Under the pieces are notes generated by a model. It was not told where the DNA came from. It made no database searches and was given only the letters and a program-made list of their open reading frames with translations. DNA of 64,000 bases from contig NZ_JAGHRB010000001.1 in assembly GCF_017743995.1 (NCBI RefSeq), forward strand, positions 434,001-498,000, read 5' to 3'. This document shows positions 35,211-44,418 of the stretch, in pieces. Source of the DNA: Ruegeria sp. R13_0. Its GTDB lineage: Bacteria > Pseudomonadota > Alphaproteobacteria > Rhodobacterales > Rhodobacteraceae. Made by a program: the position numbers and the translations under genes. The first letter of the stretch is position 1. Each line of letters begins with the position of its first letter.

Positions 35211-36674
35211 TCAGTCCTTCAGACTTTCTTCGCGCAGACCGTCTGCCAGCAGGTTCAAACCCAGAACCAGTGACAACAGGGCCAAAGCAGGCGGAAGGGC
35301 AGGGTGCAGATAGATCGAGAGCAGTTTGCGCCCTTCGTTGATCGTCGAGCCCCAGTCCGGGCTTTCGGGCGGCAAGCCCAGCCCGAAGAAACCCAAGGTC
35401 CCCAGAAGGATGGTGGTATAGCCAATCCGCAGACAGAAATCGACGATCAGCGGACCACGCGCGTTGGGCAGGATTTCCCACAGCATGATGTACCACGGAC
35501 CCTCACCACGCGTTTGGGCCGCTGCCACGTAGTCTCGGGTTTTGATATCCAGCGCCAGCCCGCGTACGATGCGGAACACCGTGGGAGAGTTCACAAAGAC
35601 CACCGAAACGAACACGACCAGAATACCGCCGGGAATGTCGAACAAATCCAGATAGGTCGGCAGACCCCAGATGCGGTAGCTGTCGGTGTTGATAATGTAG
35701 CCTCCGGTCGAAATCAGCGACAGGTAGAACCACAGCGCCACGCCCAGAACCCCGATCAGCAGAGGTGTCCGGAAATTCGGACGCGTGTAGTAGCGCGAAT
35801 TCAGCAGGACACCGAGGAAGATGATCGGGAAGACAAACAGGATGGCCGCCATATAGTTCGGCACACCGGTCGCTACGATCTCAGGCGTCACCAACAGGTA
35901 GAACAGCAGGATCACAGGGAAGGCGAGGATCAGGTTTGCCAGGAACGACAACAGCGTATCCAGGCGACCACCATAGTACCCGGCAGGCAGGCCCAGCGTG
36001 ATCCCGACCATAAAGGCAAACATCGTGGCAAGCGGCGCGATCTGAACCACAATCCACGCGCCCTTGACCATTCGGCTGAATACGTCGCGGGCCAGATTGT
36101 CTCCGCCCAGAAGATACCAGGCGTATTGGCCGTCCTCCAGATTGGGCAGAGGTGTGCCGGGAACCTTGTTTTTCATGCCCGAGATTTGTGCCAGCGGGTC
36201 ATGGGTCACGATCAGGTCGAGCGCGCCAAAGATGCCGGTGAAAACCCAGAACATCACAAGGCCAAAGCCGATCATGCCGATGGGGCTGTCGAAAAGCTTG
36301 CCGTAAAGACCTAGCTTGCGTTTGAACGCGATTGACATCGCATACAGGATGATCAGTGACAGCCAGACGGGCAGGAACTGCTGCGAAATCGCACCAATGA
36401 TCCCGGCGCTGGTACCCATCAGGATGCCCAGCACGACATAGGCGACCCCGATCGCCACGCTGGCCATAAAGCTATAGCGCAGCGCGGCCTGTATCATGTT
36501 CCGCAGGCCCGAGCTTGAGGTCAGCGTACCGTCAGGGTTCACCGTCATCTGATCCTCGGGCAGCACAATGCTGGCCAGCATCCAGACGACGATGGACAGG
36601 GCCATGACACCCAGCGCCAGTGCGAGTAGCGGGTTGAGGAAGGCGATAGAGCCGGTCCAGGTAAGTGGTTCCAT
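35211..36674 (-). CDS. Peptide ABC transporter permease (DppC type, enlarged)
   Basis: Inner-membrane permease of 487 residues, far longer than the ~300 of DppC. The BPD_transp_1 core holds the EAA motif (AAAQTRGEGPWYIMLWEILP, with the following NARGPL) and LGTLGFFGLGLPPESPDWG near the end. Extra parts are an N-terminal block with about three more membrane helices (residues about 1-160) and an insertion in the core (about 275-350, NSRYYTRPNFRTPLLIGVLG to YRIWGLPTYLDLFDIPGG). Upstream is the DppB-type permease (14-base gap). Confidence 0.9.
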   Translation of the reverse strand: MEPLTWTGSIAFLNPLLALALGVMALSIVVWMLASIVLPEDQMTVNPDGTLTSSSGLRNMIQAALRYSFMASVAIGVAYVVLGILMGTSAGIIGAISQQFLPVWLSLIILYAMSIAFKRKLGLYGKLFDSPIGMIGFGLVMFWVFTGIFGALDLIVTHDPLAQISGMKNKVPGTPLPNLEDGQYAWYLLGGDNLARDVFSRMVKGAWIVVQIAPLATMFAFMVGITLGLPAGYYGGRLDTLLSFLANLILAFPVILLFYLLVTPEIVATGVPNYMAAILFVFPIIFLGVLLNSRYYTRPNFRTPLLIGVLGVALWFYLSLISTGGYIINTDSYRIWGLPTYLDLFDIPGGILVVFVSVVFVNSPTVFRIVRGLALDIKTRDYVAAAQTRGEGPWYIMLWEILPNARGPLIVDFCLRIGYTTILLGTLGFFGLGLPPESPDWGSTINEGRKLLSIYLHPALPPALALLSLVLGLNLLADGLREESLKD

Positions 36675-36688
36675 GATCTGACCCTCCC

Positions 36689-37735
36689 TTAAGAAATGCG
36701 AATGCGCGGGTTGAGGTAGACGTAGCCGATATCCGAGATCAGCTGCGTCACCAGCACCACGAACACCGACACGACCGAGATCGCCAACAACAGCTGGATG
36801 TCATTGTTCCCCGCCGCCTGCACCAGCGCCCAGCCAAAACCCTTGTAGTTAAACAGGGTCTCGACGATCACCACGCCATTCAGCAGCCATGGGAACTGCA
36901 ACATGATGACGGTGAACGGCGCGATCAGAGCGTTCCGCAGCGCGTGTTTCATGACGATATTCGGGAACGAGACACCTTTGAGGCGCGCGGTGCGGATATA
37001 TTGCGCCGTCATCACCTCGGTCATCGAGGCGCGGGTCATGCGGGCGATATAGCCCATCCCATAAAGCGCAATTGTAAGCACCGGTAAGAAGAAGTTCTCA
37101 AACGTCGGGTTCTCCATCGCTTGCGTCGCCGTGCCCTTGAACCACTTTAGGCCCACAGCGGATGACGTGAAGATGGCGATGAAGATCACGCCCGAGACGT
37201 ATTCCGGCGTCGCAGTGGTTGTAATAGCAAAGGTCGAAAGCGTCCGGTCCGTGGCCGACCCCTCTTTCATTCCAGCCAGGATACCAAGGATCAGGGCCGA
37301 GGGGACCATCAGCAGCATCACCCAGAACATAAGCCGGCCTGTCAACGCCAGCCGGGTGCCGACAACAGTCCCGACTTCTTCTTTGAAGACCGTCGAATAC
37401 CCCCAGTAGCCCTGAAGGATTCCGCAGAAATTGGGAGACTCTTCGGCGGTTTTGCCCGGTAGAATGCATCGGCCCTGAACGGTGCCGTCCTCATTCGTGT
37501 GCCGGTATGAGGGCAGAACGCCCAGCCATTCACCGTATTTTATGGGCGTCGACTGAAGGTATCCGCCTTTTTCCAAAAAGCTCTCGACCTGCTCATCCGA
37601 CATCCGGAAATTGCCCTGCGTTTTCGCTAGCTTTTCCAGGTTCGGGTAAAGGTTGGTGAGGAAAAAAACCAGGAATGTCAGGCACAATGCTGTCAGCAGC
37701 ATTATCCCCACACGCCTTAAGATGAAAAGTCCCAT
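36689..37735 (-). CDS. Peptide ABC transporter permease (DppB type)
   Basis: 348-residue permease. It begins MGLFILRRVGIMLLTALCLT, the typical first helix; a periplasmic segment of about 100 residues follows (GKTAEESPNFCGILQGYWGY), then five more helices with the EAA motif (YIRTARLKGVSFPNIVMKHA). ATG 37735 matches the family start; the frame extends to 37780 without a ribosome site. It pairs with the DppC-like permease. A stem-loop separates it from the binding-protein gene. Confidence 0.92.
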   Translation of the reverse strand: MGLFILRRVGIMLLTALCLTFLVFFLTNLYPNLEKLAKTQGNFRMSDEQVESFLEKGGYLQSTPIKYGEWLGVLPSYRHTNEDGTVQGRCILPGKTAEESPNFCGILQGYWGYSTVFKEEVGTVVGTRLALTGRLMFWVMLLMVPSALILGILAGMKEGSATDRTLSTFAITTTATPEYVSGVIFIAIFTSSAVGLKWFKGTATQAMENPTFENFFLPVLTIALYGMGYIARMTRASMTEVMTAQYIRTARLKGVSFPNIVMKHALRNALIAPFTVIMLQFPWLLNGVVIVETLFNYKGFGWALVQAAGNNDIQLLLAISVVSVFVVLVTQLISDIGYVYLNPRIRIS

Positions 37736-37817
37736 GTTAGCCCCTGTTGGTCGGCTGGCGTGGACGGCATTCCGCCTCACGCGTTGCTATTCTTATGGTC
37801 GCCGTATTGAGGACGAA

Positions 37818-37842
37818 GGGCCGCGCCAGTACGGCGCGGCCC
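37818..37842 (-). other. Intercistronic stem-loop between binding protein and permease genes
   Basis: Ten-pair GGGCCGCGCC/GGCGCGGCCC stem with loop AGTAC, 16 bases past the binding-protein stop. On the transcribed (minus) strand no T-run follows, so it is more likely to stabilise the binding-protein mRNA or partly stop polymerase than to end the operon. Confidence 0.6.
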
Positions 37843-37857
37843 TTTTTGTGTTTTGGA

Positions 37858-39528
37858 TCAGGAGGTCAGGCCGAACTTGTAAAGCTGCGGCAGGTCCGCG
37901 ATGTGCTTTTCGACGCCGACCATGTTGTCGCGATGGTGGCGCATTGCAGTCCGCCAGTACGGCTGAATGACAACACCTTCGTCGATCATGATCGCCTGCA
38001 GCTTCGCCATTACCTCGCGGCGCATGTCGACATCAGCGAGCGAGTTTGCCTCGGCCAGCAGCTTGTCGAACTCTTCATTGGCAAAGCCGGATTCGTTCCA
38101 CGCAACACCCGACTTGTAAGCCAGCGCCAGAACCTGAGTGCCCAGCGGGCGGTGGTTCCAGTTGGTCGAGGAATACGGGTACTTTGTCCAGTCATTCCAG
38201 AAGGTCGAGCCCGGCAGAACTGTGTGCTTGGCCTTAATTCCCGCGTCGTTCAGCTGAGCGACAACCGCCGCAGTGGTATTCCGGCGCCAGTCATCGTCGA
38301 TGGACTGCACTTCATGTTCGAAATCACCCATGCCCGCTTCGTCCATGAGCGCTTTCGCGCCAGCCGGATCGTAGGGCAGGCGGGTCACAGCCGAGTCATG
38401 CTCGGGGTGCATCGGGCCCACATGGCAGTTGTCGGCAGGAATGCCGTAGCCGGACATGCCAAGTTCAAGGCAGACATTGTTGTCCACGGCCATGGCAAGG
38501 GCCTGACGGACTCGCTTGTCGCCGTAAATCTTGTTGCCGTCCGCATCTTCAGCCAACTGGTTCGGGCGGATGACGATGGTAAAGCCCGACGGGATTTCCG
38601 AGCGGACAAGGCCGATACCGTCAAAGATGTCGACGAATTCACCGACCGACTCCCAGTTCATGTCGATCTCTTCGGCCTCATAAGCGGCCAGGAAGGCGGC
38701 AGGGTCGGTGCCGTAGTCGATGAATTCGATACGGTCGATGTAACCGCCTTTGCCCGCTTCATAGCCCCACCAGTCGAAGCCCTCGTTGCGGACCAGAACG
38801 CCCTTCACGCCAACCTCGTGGCTTTCGGGGATCATGAAGCCCGTGCCCACCGGGTTCGACAGCATGTCATTTGCGTCAAAGCTGCTATGGACGATAGCAC
38901 CCGGATAGTCCGCCATGCCGGGGATGATGGTGATGTCAGGCGCGTTGCACTTCAGTTTGACGGTGTGTGAATCGACCACGGTAATAGCGCCGTCAGCGGC
39001 TTTCTGGGTGCTCTCATCGATCAGCGACGCCATACGCGAGGCCATCGAGTTGCCTTCCAGCGACGCATCGCACCAGCCTTCGATGTTGCGTGCCACATCT
39101 TCTGCAGTGAAATCGTCACCGTTGTTCCACTTGACGCCTTTGCGGACGTTTAGCGTGTATTCGGTGGCGTCATCATTGGCTTCCCAGCTTTCCAGCAACA
39201 TAGGCTTGAACGTACCGTCGTTGTTGTACTCGACAAGGTACTCCAGCCAGCCCGCCGTGAAGGTCGCAATCTGCGTCCAGTCATAGGTGCGCGGGTCTTT
39301 CAGAGCGCGGACTTCCATCTGATACCGGATGGTGCCGCCTTGCTGCGGTTCAGCTGCGGCTGCGGGTGATTGCAGACCGATCATGCCGTAGGCGACCGGA
39401 GCGGCAACGCCCAGTGCGGTGACGCGGGCCAGAAACTCGCGGCGGCTCAGAGTGCCGTCGCGGTATTCCTGGGCGTGCATCTCTGCGGCCCAGTGTACCG
39501 ACGTTCCCTTTGATGTATGGATGGTCAT
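37858..39528 (-). CDS. ABC transporter substrate-binding protein (SBP_bac_5)
   Basis: Periplasmic receptor of the peptide/nickel family, about 556 residues. A twin-arginine leader [20 protein letters not shown] comes after ~27 residues, so export is probably by Tat. The mature part shows family 5 features: [20 protein letters not shown] with the following [23 protein letters not shown], and [15 protein letters not shown]. Ligand unknown (peptide, opine, glycoside or amine are all possible). ATG 39528 has GGGAGAG upstream. First gene of the operon. Confidence 0.93.
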   Translation of the reverse strand: MTIHTSKGTSVHWAAEMHAQEYRDGTLSRREFLARVTALGVAAPVAYGMIGLQSPAAAAEPQQGGTIRYQMEVRALKDPRTYDWTQIATFTAGWLEYLVEYNNDGTFKPMLLESWEANDDATEYTLNVRKGVKWNNGDDFTAEDVARNIEGWCDASLEGNSMASRMASLIDESTQKAADGAITVVDSHTVKLKCNAPDITIIPGMADYPGAIVHSSFDANDMLSNPVGTGFMIPESHEVGVKGVLVRNEGFDWWGYEAGKGGYIDRIEFIDYGTDPAAFLAAYEAEEIDMNWESVGEFVDIFDGIGLVRSEIPSGFTIVIRPNQLAEDADGNKIYGDKRVRQALAMAVDNNVCLELGMSGYGIPADNCHVGPMHPEHDSAVTRLPYDPAGAKALMDEAGMGDFEHEVQSIDDDWRRNTTAAVVAQLNDAGIKAKHTVLPGSTFWNDWTKYPYSSTNWNHRPLGTQVLALAYKSGVAWNESGFANEEFDKLLAEANSLADVDMRREVMAKLQAIMIDEGVVIQPYWRTAMRHHRDNMVGVEKHIADLPQLYKFGLTS

Positions 39529-39878
39529 GAATGTCTCTCCCTGTGACATATTTGTTTTTTATGTTGAATGGACGAACCTAGCTGGCGCTTTTCAGGCCAA
39601 GGCAAAGGTCGGAGGGTTCGGTTTTTTGAACATTGGAATTCCCCATGTCGGTATTCGGCAACAGAATCCGAGGAACGTCAATGTTCGAATGCGTCATGAA
39701 GAGCAAAAAAACGACATGTCTGGGCGGTTGTTGCGCGCTATTCGCCCAGTGTTTCTTATCGATTCCCCTTGTGAGGCCTGACGCCAACTCAAGGCAACCA
39801 AACGCCATTTGTTCTAGGAATATTGGCTCATTTCGATGGGTGGCCAGTTTAGACTAAGGGAATCAACCGCGTTTCGTA
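39529..39878. other. Gene-free promoter region of the peptide transporter operon
   Basis: 350 bases between the divergently relevant SBP start and the miaA stop. I see no gene on either strand. It contains the operon's ribosome site, AT-rich stretches (39551-39575) and GTTC/GAAC near 39617-39632 that are too far apart for a LexA box. No confident promoter was found. Confidence 0.6.
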
Positions 39879-40772
39879 TCAGTTTGATAAATCGAGGTGA
39901 TTCCACGCCTTCATTCGTGCGCGAAACCATGTGCGCTGACGTTTGGCAAACTGACGGGTCGAGATCGTGGCCCGTTCGCGCGCTTGCTCCAATGTCATTG
40001 TGCCATCCAGATAGGCTATGAGTTCCGGCACCCCGATGGCCTTGCAGGCGGGCAGCGACGTGTCATAGCGGTCGCGCATGGCCTCAACCTCGTCCAGAGC
40101 GCCGCTCTCCAACATGTGATCGAACCGCCGGGTGATACGGTCCAGCAGCCATGATTTGTCGACGTCAAAGACAATGGGCACCGCGTCCTGCAGGGCCAGC
40201 ACAGGCGGCGGAGTGTCGTCTTGCCAGGATGCAAGGCTGCGCCCGGTTGCCTGCTCAACCTCCCACGCGCGCTGAACGCGGGCGCGATTGTTGGTGTCCA
40301 ACCGGGAAAGGGTTTCAGCATCCACGCCAGCCATCAACTGGGCCATATCCATCTGATCGGCATCCTGACGCACATGCGGGGGTGTCGGCGGTATCTCGGC
40401 CATTCCTTCTGTAAGAGCAGTGAAATACAGCCCGGTGCCACCGACGATGATCGGGCGCTGGCTGTCCGACAACAGCGGTGTGACCTCACGCAGCCAGTGG
40501 CCGGTGGAATACTCCTGATCAAAGGCGACATGACCATAGAGGCGATGCGGGGCGCGGGATTCCTCATCCGGCGAGGGGCGGGCCGAGATCACCTGCCAGC
40601 AGTCGTAAACCTGACTGGCATCGGCGTTGACGATCACCCCTCCGAACCTTTCGGCAATGCGCAGCGCCAGCTCGGATTTGCCCGAGGCTGTGGGGCCAGC
40701 GATCAGAACCGGCTTGCCCTCTGGTATCTCGGGGATCCGGTCCCAAATCGATGCGGTGGGGTGATTGGTCAT
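39879..40772 (-). CDS. miaA: tRNA dimethylallyltransferase
   Basis: Adds the isopentenyl group from DMAPP to A37 of tRNAs reading UNN codons. 297 residues. Walker [21 protein letters not shown], then [36 protein letters not shown] and the C-terminal [16 protein letters not shown] motif, all diagnostic. Single gene, divergent from pyrH (85-base spacer). Confidence 0.96.
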   Translation of the reverse strand: MTNHPTASIWDRIPEIPEGKPVLIAGPTASGKSELALRIAERFGGVIVNADASQVYDCWQVISARPSPDEESRAPHRLYGHVAFDQEYSTGHWLREVTPLLSDSQRPIIVGGTGLYFTALTEGMAEIPPTPPHVRQDADQMDMAQLMAGVDAETLSRLDTNNRARVQRAWEVEQATGRSLASWQDDTPPPVLALQDAVPIVFDVDKSWLLDRITRRFDHMLESGALDEVEAMRDRYDTSLPACKAIGVPELIAYLDGTMTLEQARERATISTRQFAKRQRTWFRARMKAWNHLDLSN

Positions 40773-40857
40773 GGTCCCTCAGTATCCGCATTGAACCTGC
40801 GGTCGTTTTGCTTCATTTTGCGCCGGAAAATAAACCCGTGCCAGCCCGGAGCGCAAT

Positions 40858-41601
40858 ATGAGCCTGACCTCGTCCCCCGACACCCAAAAACCCAAATATG
40901 ATCGCGTGATGCTGAAGATTTCCGGCGAGGCGTTGATGGGTGATCAGGGATTCGGCCTGCATCCGCCCACCGTCCAGCGCATCGCGCAGGAGGTGAAATC
41001 GGTCCACGATCTGGGTGTCGAGATCTGCATGGTGATCGGGGGTGGCAATATCTTCCGCGGCCTCAGCGGCTCGGCCCAGGGGATGGAGCGGACCACGGCG
41101 GATTATATGGGGATGCTGGCGACCGTGATGAACGCGCTCGGGATGCAGTCGGCGTTGGAAGAGATCGGGGTATTTACCCGCGTGATCTCGGCCATCCGTA
41201 TGGATGAGGTCTGCGAGCCGTATATCCGCCGCCGCGCCGTGCGGCACCTTGAAAAGAAACGGGTTTGTATCTTTGCTGCAGGTACGGGCAACCCGTATTT
41301 TACCACCGATACAGCCGCCACCCTGCGCGCGAATGAGATGGCTTGCCAGGCAATCTTCATGGGCAAAAACGGTGTGGACGGGGTGTATGACAAGGACCCG
41401 AAAGAACATGCCGATGCGGTTCGCTATGACACGGTGTCCTATGACGACGTACTGGCCAAACGGCTACGGGTCATGGATGCCTCCGCAATTGCACTGGCAC
41501 GTGACAACAACTTGCCGCTGATCGTGTTTGGTCTGGATGAACCGGGTGGTTTCCGGGGCATTCTGGCCGGTGAGGGGACCTATACCAAGGTTGAAGGCTG
41601 A
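40858..41601 (+). CDS. pyrH: UMP kinase
   Basis: Hexameric amino-acid-kinase-fold enzyme that makes UDP from UMP. 247 residues. Hallmarks: [59 protein letters not shown], the [20 protein letters not shown] loop, and [19 protein letters not shown]. The usual downstream gene frr (ribosome recycling factor) is not here; a class V aminotransferase follows after 48 bases. Confidence 0.97.
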   Translation: MSLTSSPDTQKPKYDRVMLKISGEALMGDQGFGLHPPTVQRIAQEVKSVHDLGVEICMVIGGGNIFRGLSGSAQGMERTTADYMGMLATVMNALGMQSALEEIGVFTRVISAIRMDEVCEPYIRRRAVRHLEKKRVCIFAAGTGNPYFTTDTAATLRANEMACQAIFMGKNGVDGVYDKDPKEHADAVRYDTVSYDDVLAKRLRVMDASAIALARDNNLPLIVFGLDEPGGFRGILAGEGTYTKVEG

Positions 41602-41649
41602 GGCGCGCACTTAGCTATTACTGTTCTCCACTCATCGAAAGGCTTGGCC

Positions 41650-42876
41650 ATGACTGCGTTGGATATTGATTTCGTTCGGGCTCAGTTTCCGGCCTTTGCC
41701 GAACCCAGCCTTCAGGGGCAGGCCTTTTTCGAGAACGCGGGCGGGTCGTACACCTGCCAGCCAGTGATCGACCGGCTGACGCGGTTTTACACTCAACGTA
41801 AGGTGCAGCCCTATGCGCCCTACGAGGCCAGCCGCCTTGCGGGGGCCGAAATGGATGAAGCCCGCGCCCGGATGGCCGCTATTCTGGGGGTTGAGACTGA
41901 CGAATTGAGTTTTGGCCCGTCGACCACCCAGAACACCTATGTTCTTGCGCAGGCTTTCCGGCAATGGATGAGCCCCGGCGAAGCGATCATTGTCACCAAT
42001 CAGGATCATGAGGCCAATTCCGGCCCGTGGAGACGCCTTGTCGAAGCCGGGATCGAAGTACGCGAGTGGAAAATTGATCCCGAAACGGGATCGCTGAACC
42101 CGCAGGAACTGGAAAACCTGCTGGATGAAAAAACTCGGCTGGTCTGCTTCCCGCATTGCTCGAACGTGGTGGGTGAGATCAACCCGGTGACCGAGATCAC
42201 CGCCATTGCCCATGCCGCAGGTGCTTTTGTGTGCGTGGACGGCGTGTCCTACGCGCCGCACGGGTTTCCGAATGTGGGTGATCTGGGGCCGGATATCTAT
42301 CTGTTTTCAGCCTACAAAACCTACGGCCCGCATCAAGGTTGCATGGTCATCCGGCGCGCTCTGGGTGAGTTGCTGCCCAATCAGGCGCACTATTTCAACA
42401 GCGATACTCTGTACAAACGGTTCACCCCGGCAGGGCCGGACCATGCGCAAATCGCTGCCAGCGCGGGGATGGCGGATTACATCTCGCTGCTCAGTACCCA
42501 CCATGGCGGCCCAACTTATGGTGCTGCCGCGCAAGGCGCTTTCGCCCATGACCTGATGCGCAATCACGAGGTCGCGCTGCTGCAACCGGTGATGGATACC
42601 GTCAAAAACCGAAACGCAGTTCGACTGCTTGGCCCGTCCGAGGCAACACGGCGCGCGCCAACCGTTGCCTTGGCTTTGGGTCGGTCGGCTGTTGCTGTGG
42701 CGGCTGAGCTGGCAGAGTATGGCGTCATGGCCGGCGGCGGTGATTTCTATGCCGTACGCGCATTGCAAGCAATGGGGGTCGATCCGGATCAAGGCGTATT
42801 GCGGGTCAGCTTCACGCACTACACCTCCCAACAGGAAATTGATCAGTTATTGAATGCACTTGACCGGGTTTTGTGA
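41650..42876 (+). CDS. Class V aminotransferase (cysteine-desulfurase-like)
   Basis: PLP fold-type I enzyme of 408 residues. The PLP lysine is in ISICFQ-like position of DIYLFSAYKTYGPHQGCMVI (Lys in SAYKTYG); the cofactor Asp is in CVDGVSYAPHG. The N-terminal FPAFAEPSLQGQAFFENAGG and the C-terminal VLRVSFTHYTSQQEIDQLL match the CsdA/selenocysteine-lyase-like subgroup without the SufS/IscS catalytic Cys loop being obvious, so sulfur transfer is not assured. ATG 41650 is preferred to TTG 41644. Its stop TGA forms part of the predicted sigma-E promoter of phr. Confidence 0.82.
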   Translation: MTALDIDFVRAQFPAFAEPSLQGQAFFENAGGSYTCQPVIDRLTRFYTQRKVQPYAPYEASRLAGAEMDEARARMAAILGVETDELSFGPSTTQNTYVLAQAFRQWMSPGEAIIVTNQDHEANSGPWRRLVEAGIEVREWKIDPETGSLNPQELENLLDEKTRLVCFPHCSNVVGEINPVTEITAIAHAAGAFVCVDGVSYAPHGFPNVGDLGPDIYLFSAYKTYGPHQGCMVIRRALGELLPNQAHYFNSDTLYKRFTPAGPDHAQIAASAGMADYISLLSTHHGGPTYGAAAQGAFAHDLMRNHEVALLQPVMDTVKNRNAVRLLGPSEATRRAPTVALALGRSAVAVAAELAEYGVMAGGGDFYAVRALQAMGVDPDQGVLRVSFTHYTSQQEIDQLLNALDRVL

Positions 42877-42902
42877 TCCAGTTTTCGATATGCTCCGTAG
42901 TG
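42874..42902 (+). promoter_or_regulatory. Predicted sigma-E (RpoE/ChrR-type) promoter of phr
   Basis: TGATCC (42874-42879), 18 bases, then TAGTG (42898-42902), against the R. sphaeroides sigma-E consensus TGATCC-N18-TAAGA. The -35 hexamer is exact and the -10 keeps the first TA. It sits 23 bases before the photolyase ATG and overlaps the stop of the upstream gene. Use by sigma-E is inference. Confidence 0.55.
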
Positions 42903-42924
42903 GAAAGAAAACGGCGGGGCGAAT

Positions 42925-44349
42925 ATGGAAGACGGGCAACCTCCGATCATTTTGTGGTTCAGGCGTGACCTGCGGCTAAGCGATCATCCGGCGCTTGCCG
43001 CGGCACTCGCGACGGGGCGTCCTGTTGTGCCGGTTTTCCTGTGCGATGATCTGGTGCAAACCCTCGGCGCGGCCCCGAAATGGCGGCTTGGGCTGGGGCT
43101 TGAGGTCTTTGAACGCGCGCTTAACGACATTGGCAGCCGTCTGATCCTGCGACAGGGCGAAGCGTTGGCACAGTTGCAGCTGCTGATCTCTGAAACCGGC
43201 GCGACGGACGTATATTGGTCGCGCGCCTACGATCCCGCCTCAATTGCGCGGGACACTAAGATCAAATCGGCGCTGAAAGAGCAGGGGATCGAGGCTAAAT
43301 CCTTTGCCGGTCACCTTCTGTTCGAACCCTGGACGGTTTCGACCAAGGCTGGTCAGCCGTTTCGCGTTTTCACCCCGATGTGGCGTGCCGTGCAGGGGCG
43401 CGAAGTCCCTCCGCCCGAGGCCGAGCCGACCCGGCTAACCGCCCCCGCGCACTGGCCCGCGTCGGACGATTTGGCGACCTGGCACCTTGGCGCGGCGATG
43501 AACCGAGGGGCGGCGGTCGTCAGACCCTATGTGCAACCGGGCGAACAAGCGGCGCTTGATCATCTGGAGGGGTTCCTGAACCGGGTCGCAGACTACGGCG
43601 CTGACCGTGACAGACTGGATCTGGACGGGACATCCAACCTGTCCGAATACCTCTCATTGGGTGAAATCGGTCCGCGTACCGCCTGGCATCGCGTGCAACG
43701 TGCGGCTTTCGAAGGAATCCAAGGCACGGGTTCATTTCTACGACAGCTTGTCTGGCGCGAGTTCGCCTATCATCTGATGTACCACACGCCTCAGCTTGTG
43801 TCGGGCAACTGGAAGCCAGAATGGGACGCTTTTCCGTGGAACGAGGCCCGAGATGCGCCCGAGGTGCAGGCTTGGCTGCAAGCCAGAACCGGCATACCGG
43901 TTGTGGATGCGGGTCTGCGGCAGATGTATGTGACTGGGCGGATGCACAATCGTGCCCGGATGATTGTGGCAAGTTACCTGACGAAGCATCTGATGACCCA
44001 TTGGAAAATCGGGATGAAATGGTTCGAGGATTGCCTGATCGACTGGGACCCGGCCTGCAATGCGATGGGCTGGCAATGGGTCGCGGGGTCCGGCCCGGAT
44101 GCGTCTCCATTCTTCCGCATTTTCAATCCCGTTACACAGCAGGAAAAATTCGACCCCAAGGGGGCGTATATAAAGCAATGGATCGCAGAAGGCAGGCCGA
44201 ACCCGTCCGAGACGGCCTTGTCCTACTTTGAAGCCACGCCCCGGTCCTGGGGTTTGAACCCCAAGTTGGATTACCCGCCACCGGTGGTCGAACTGCCGAC
44301 AGGGCGAGCCCGTGCGCTGGCCGCGTATGAACTCCGAAAAAACCAGTAA
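42925..44349 (+). CDS. phr: Deoxyribodipyrimidine photolyase
   Basis: FAD light-driven repair enzyme for UV cyclobutane dimers, 474 residues. N-terminal photolyase antenna domain starts ILWFRRDLRLSDHPALAAAL; the C-terminal FAD domain has RTAWHRVQRAAFEGIQGTGS, WREFAYHLMYHTPQL, DAGLRQMYVTGRMHNRARMI with the following VASYLTKHL, and WVAGSGPDASPFFRIFNP, all typical of class I CPD photolyase (PhrA-like). It leads a same-strand block phr-cfa-trgA-trgB-cysK. The Rhodobacter ortholog phrA is singlet-oxygen induced through sigma-E, and a matching promoter is visible here. Confidence 0.95.
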   Translation: MEDGQPPIILWFRRDLRLSDHPALAAALATGRPVVPVFLCDDLVQTLGAAPKWRLGLGLEVFERALNDIGSRLILRQGEALAQLQLLISETGATDVYWSRAYDPASIARDTKIKSALKEQGIEAKSFAGHLLFEPWTVSTKAGQPFRVFTPMWRAVQGREVPPPEAEPTRLTAPAHWPASDDLATWHLGAAMNRGAAVVRPYVQPGEQAALDHLEGFLNRVADYGADRDRLDLDGTSNLSEYLSLGEIGPRTAWHRVQRAAFEGIQGTGSFLRQLVWREFAYHLMYHTPQLVSGNWKPEWDAFPWNEARDAPEVQAWLQARTGIPVVDAGLRQMYVTGRMHNRARMIVASYLTKHLMTHWKIGMKWFEDCLIDWDPACNAMGWQWVAGSGPDASPFFRIFNPVTQQEKFDPKGAYIKQWIAEGRPNPSETALSYFEATPRSWGLNPKLDYPPPVVELPTGRARALAAYELRKNQ

Positions 44350-44418
44350 GGAACTGAAAACTTGCCACAAACACAATTGCGTCCTAGCCTGCATCAACGA
44401 CCGCAGAGGGGAGAGCGG

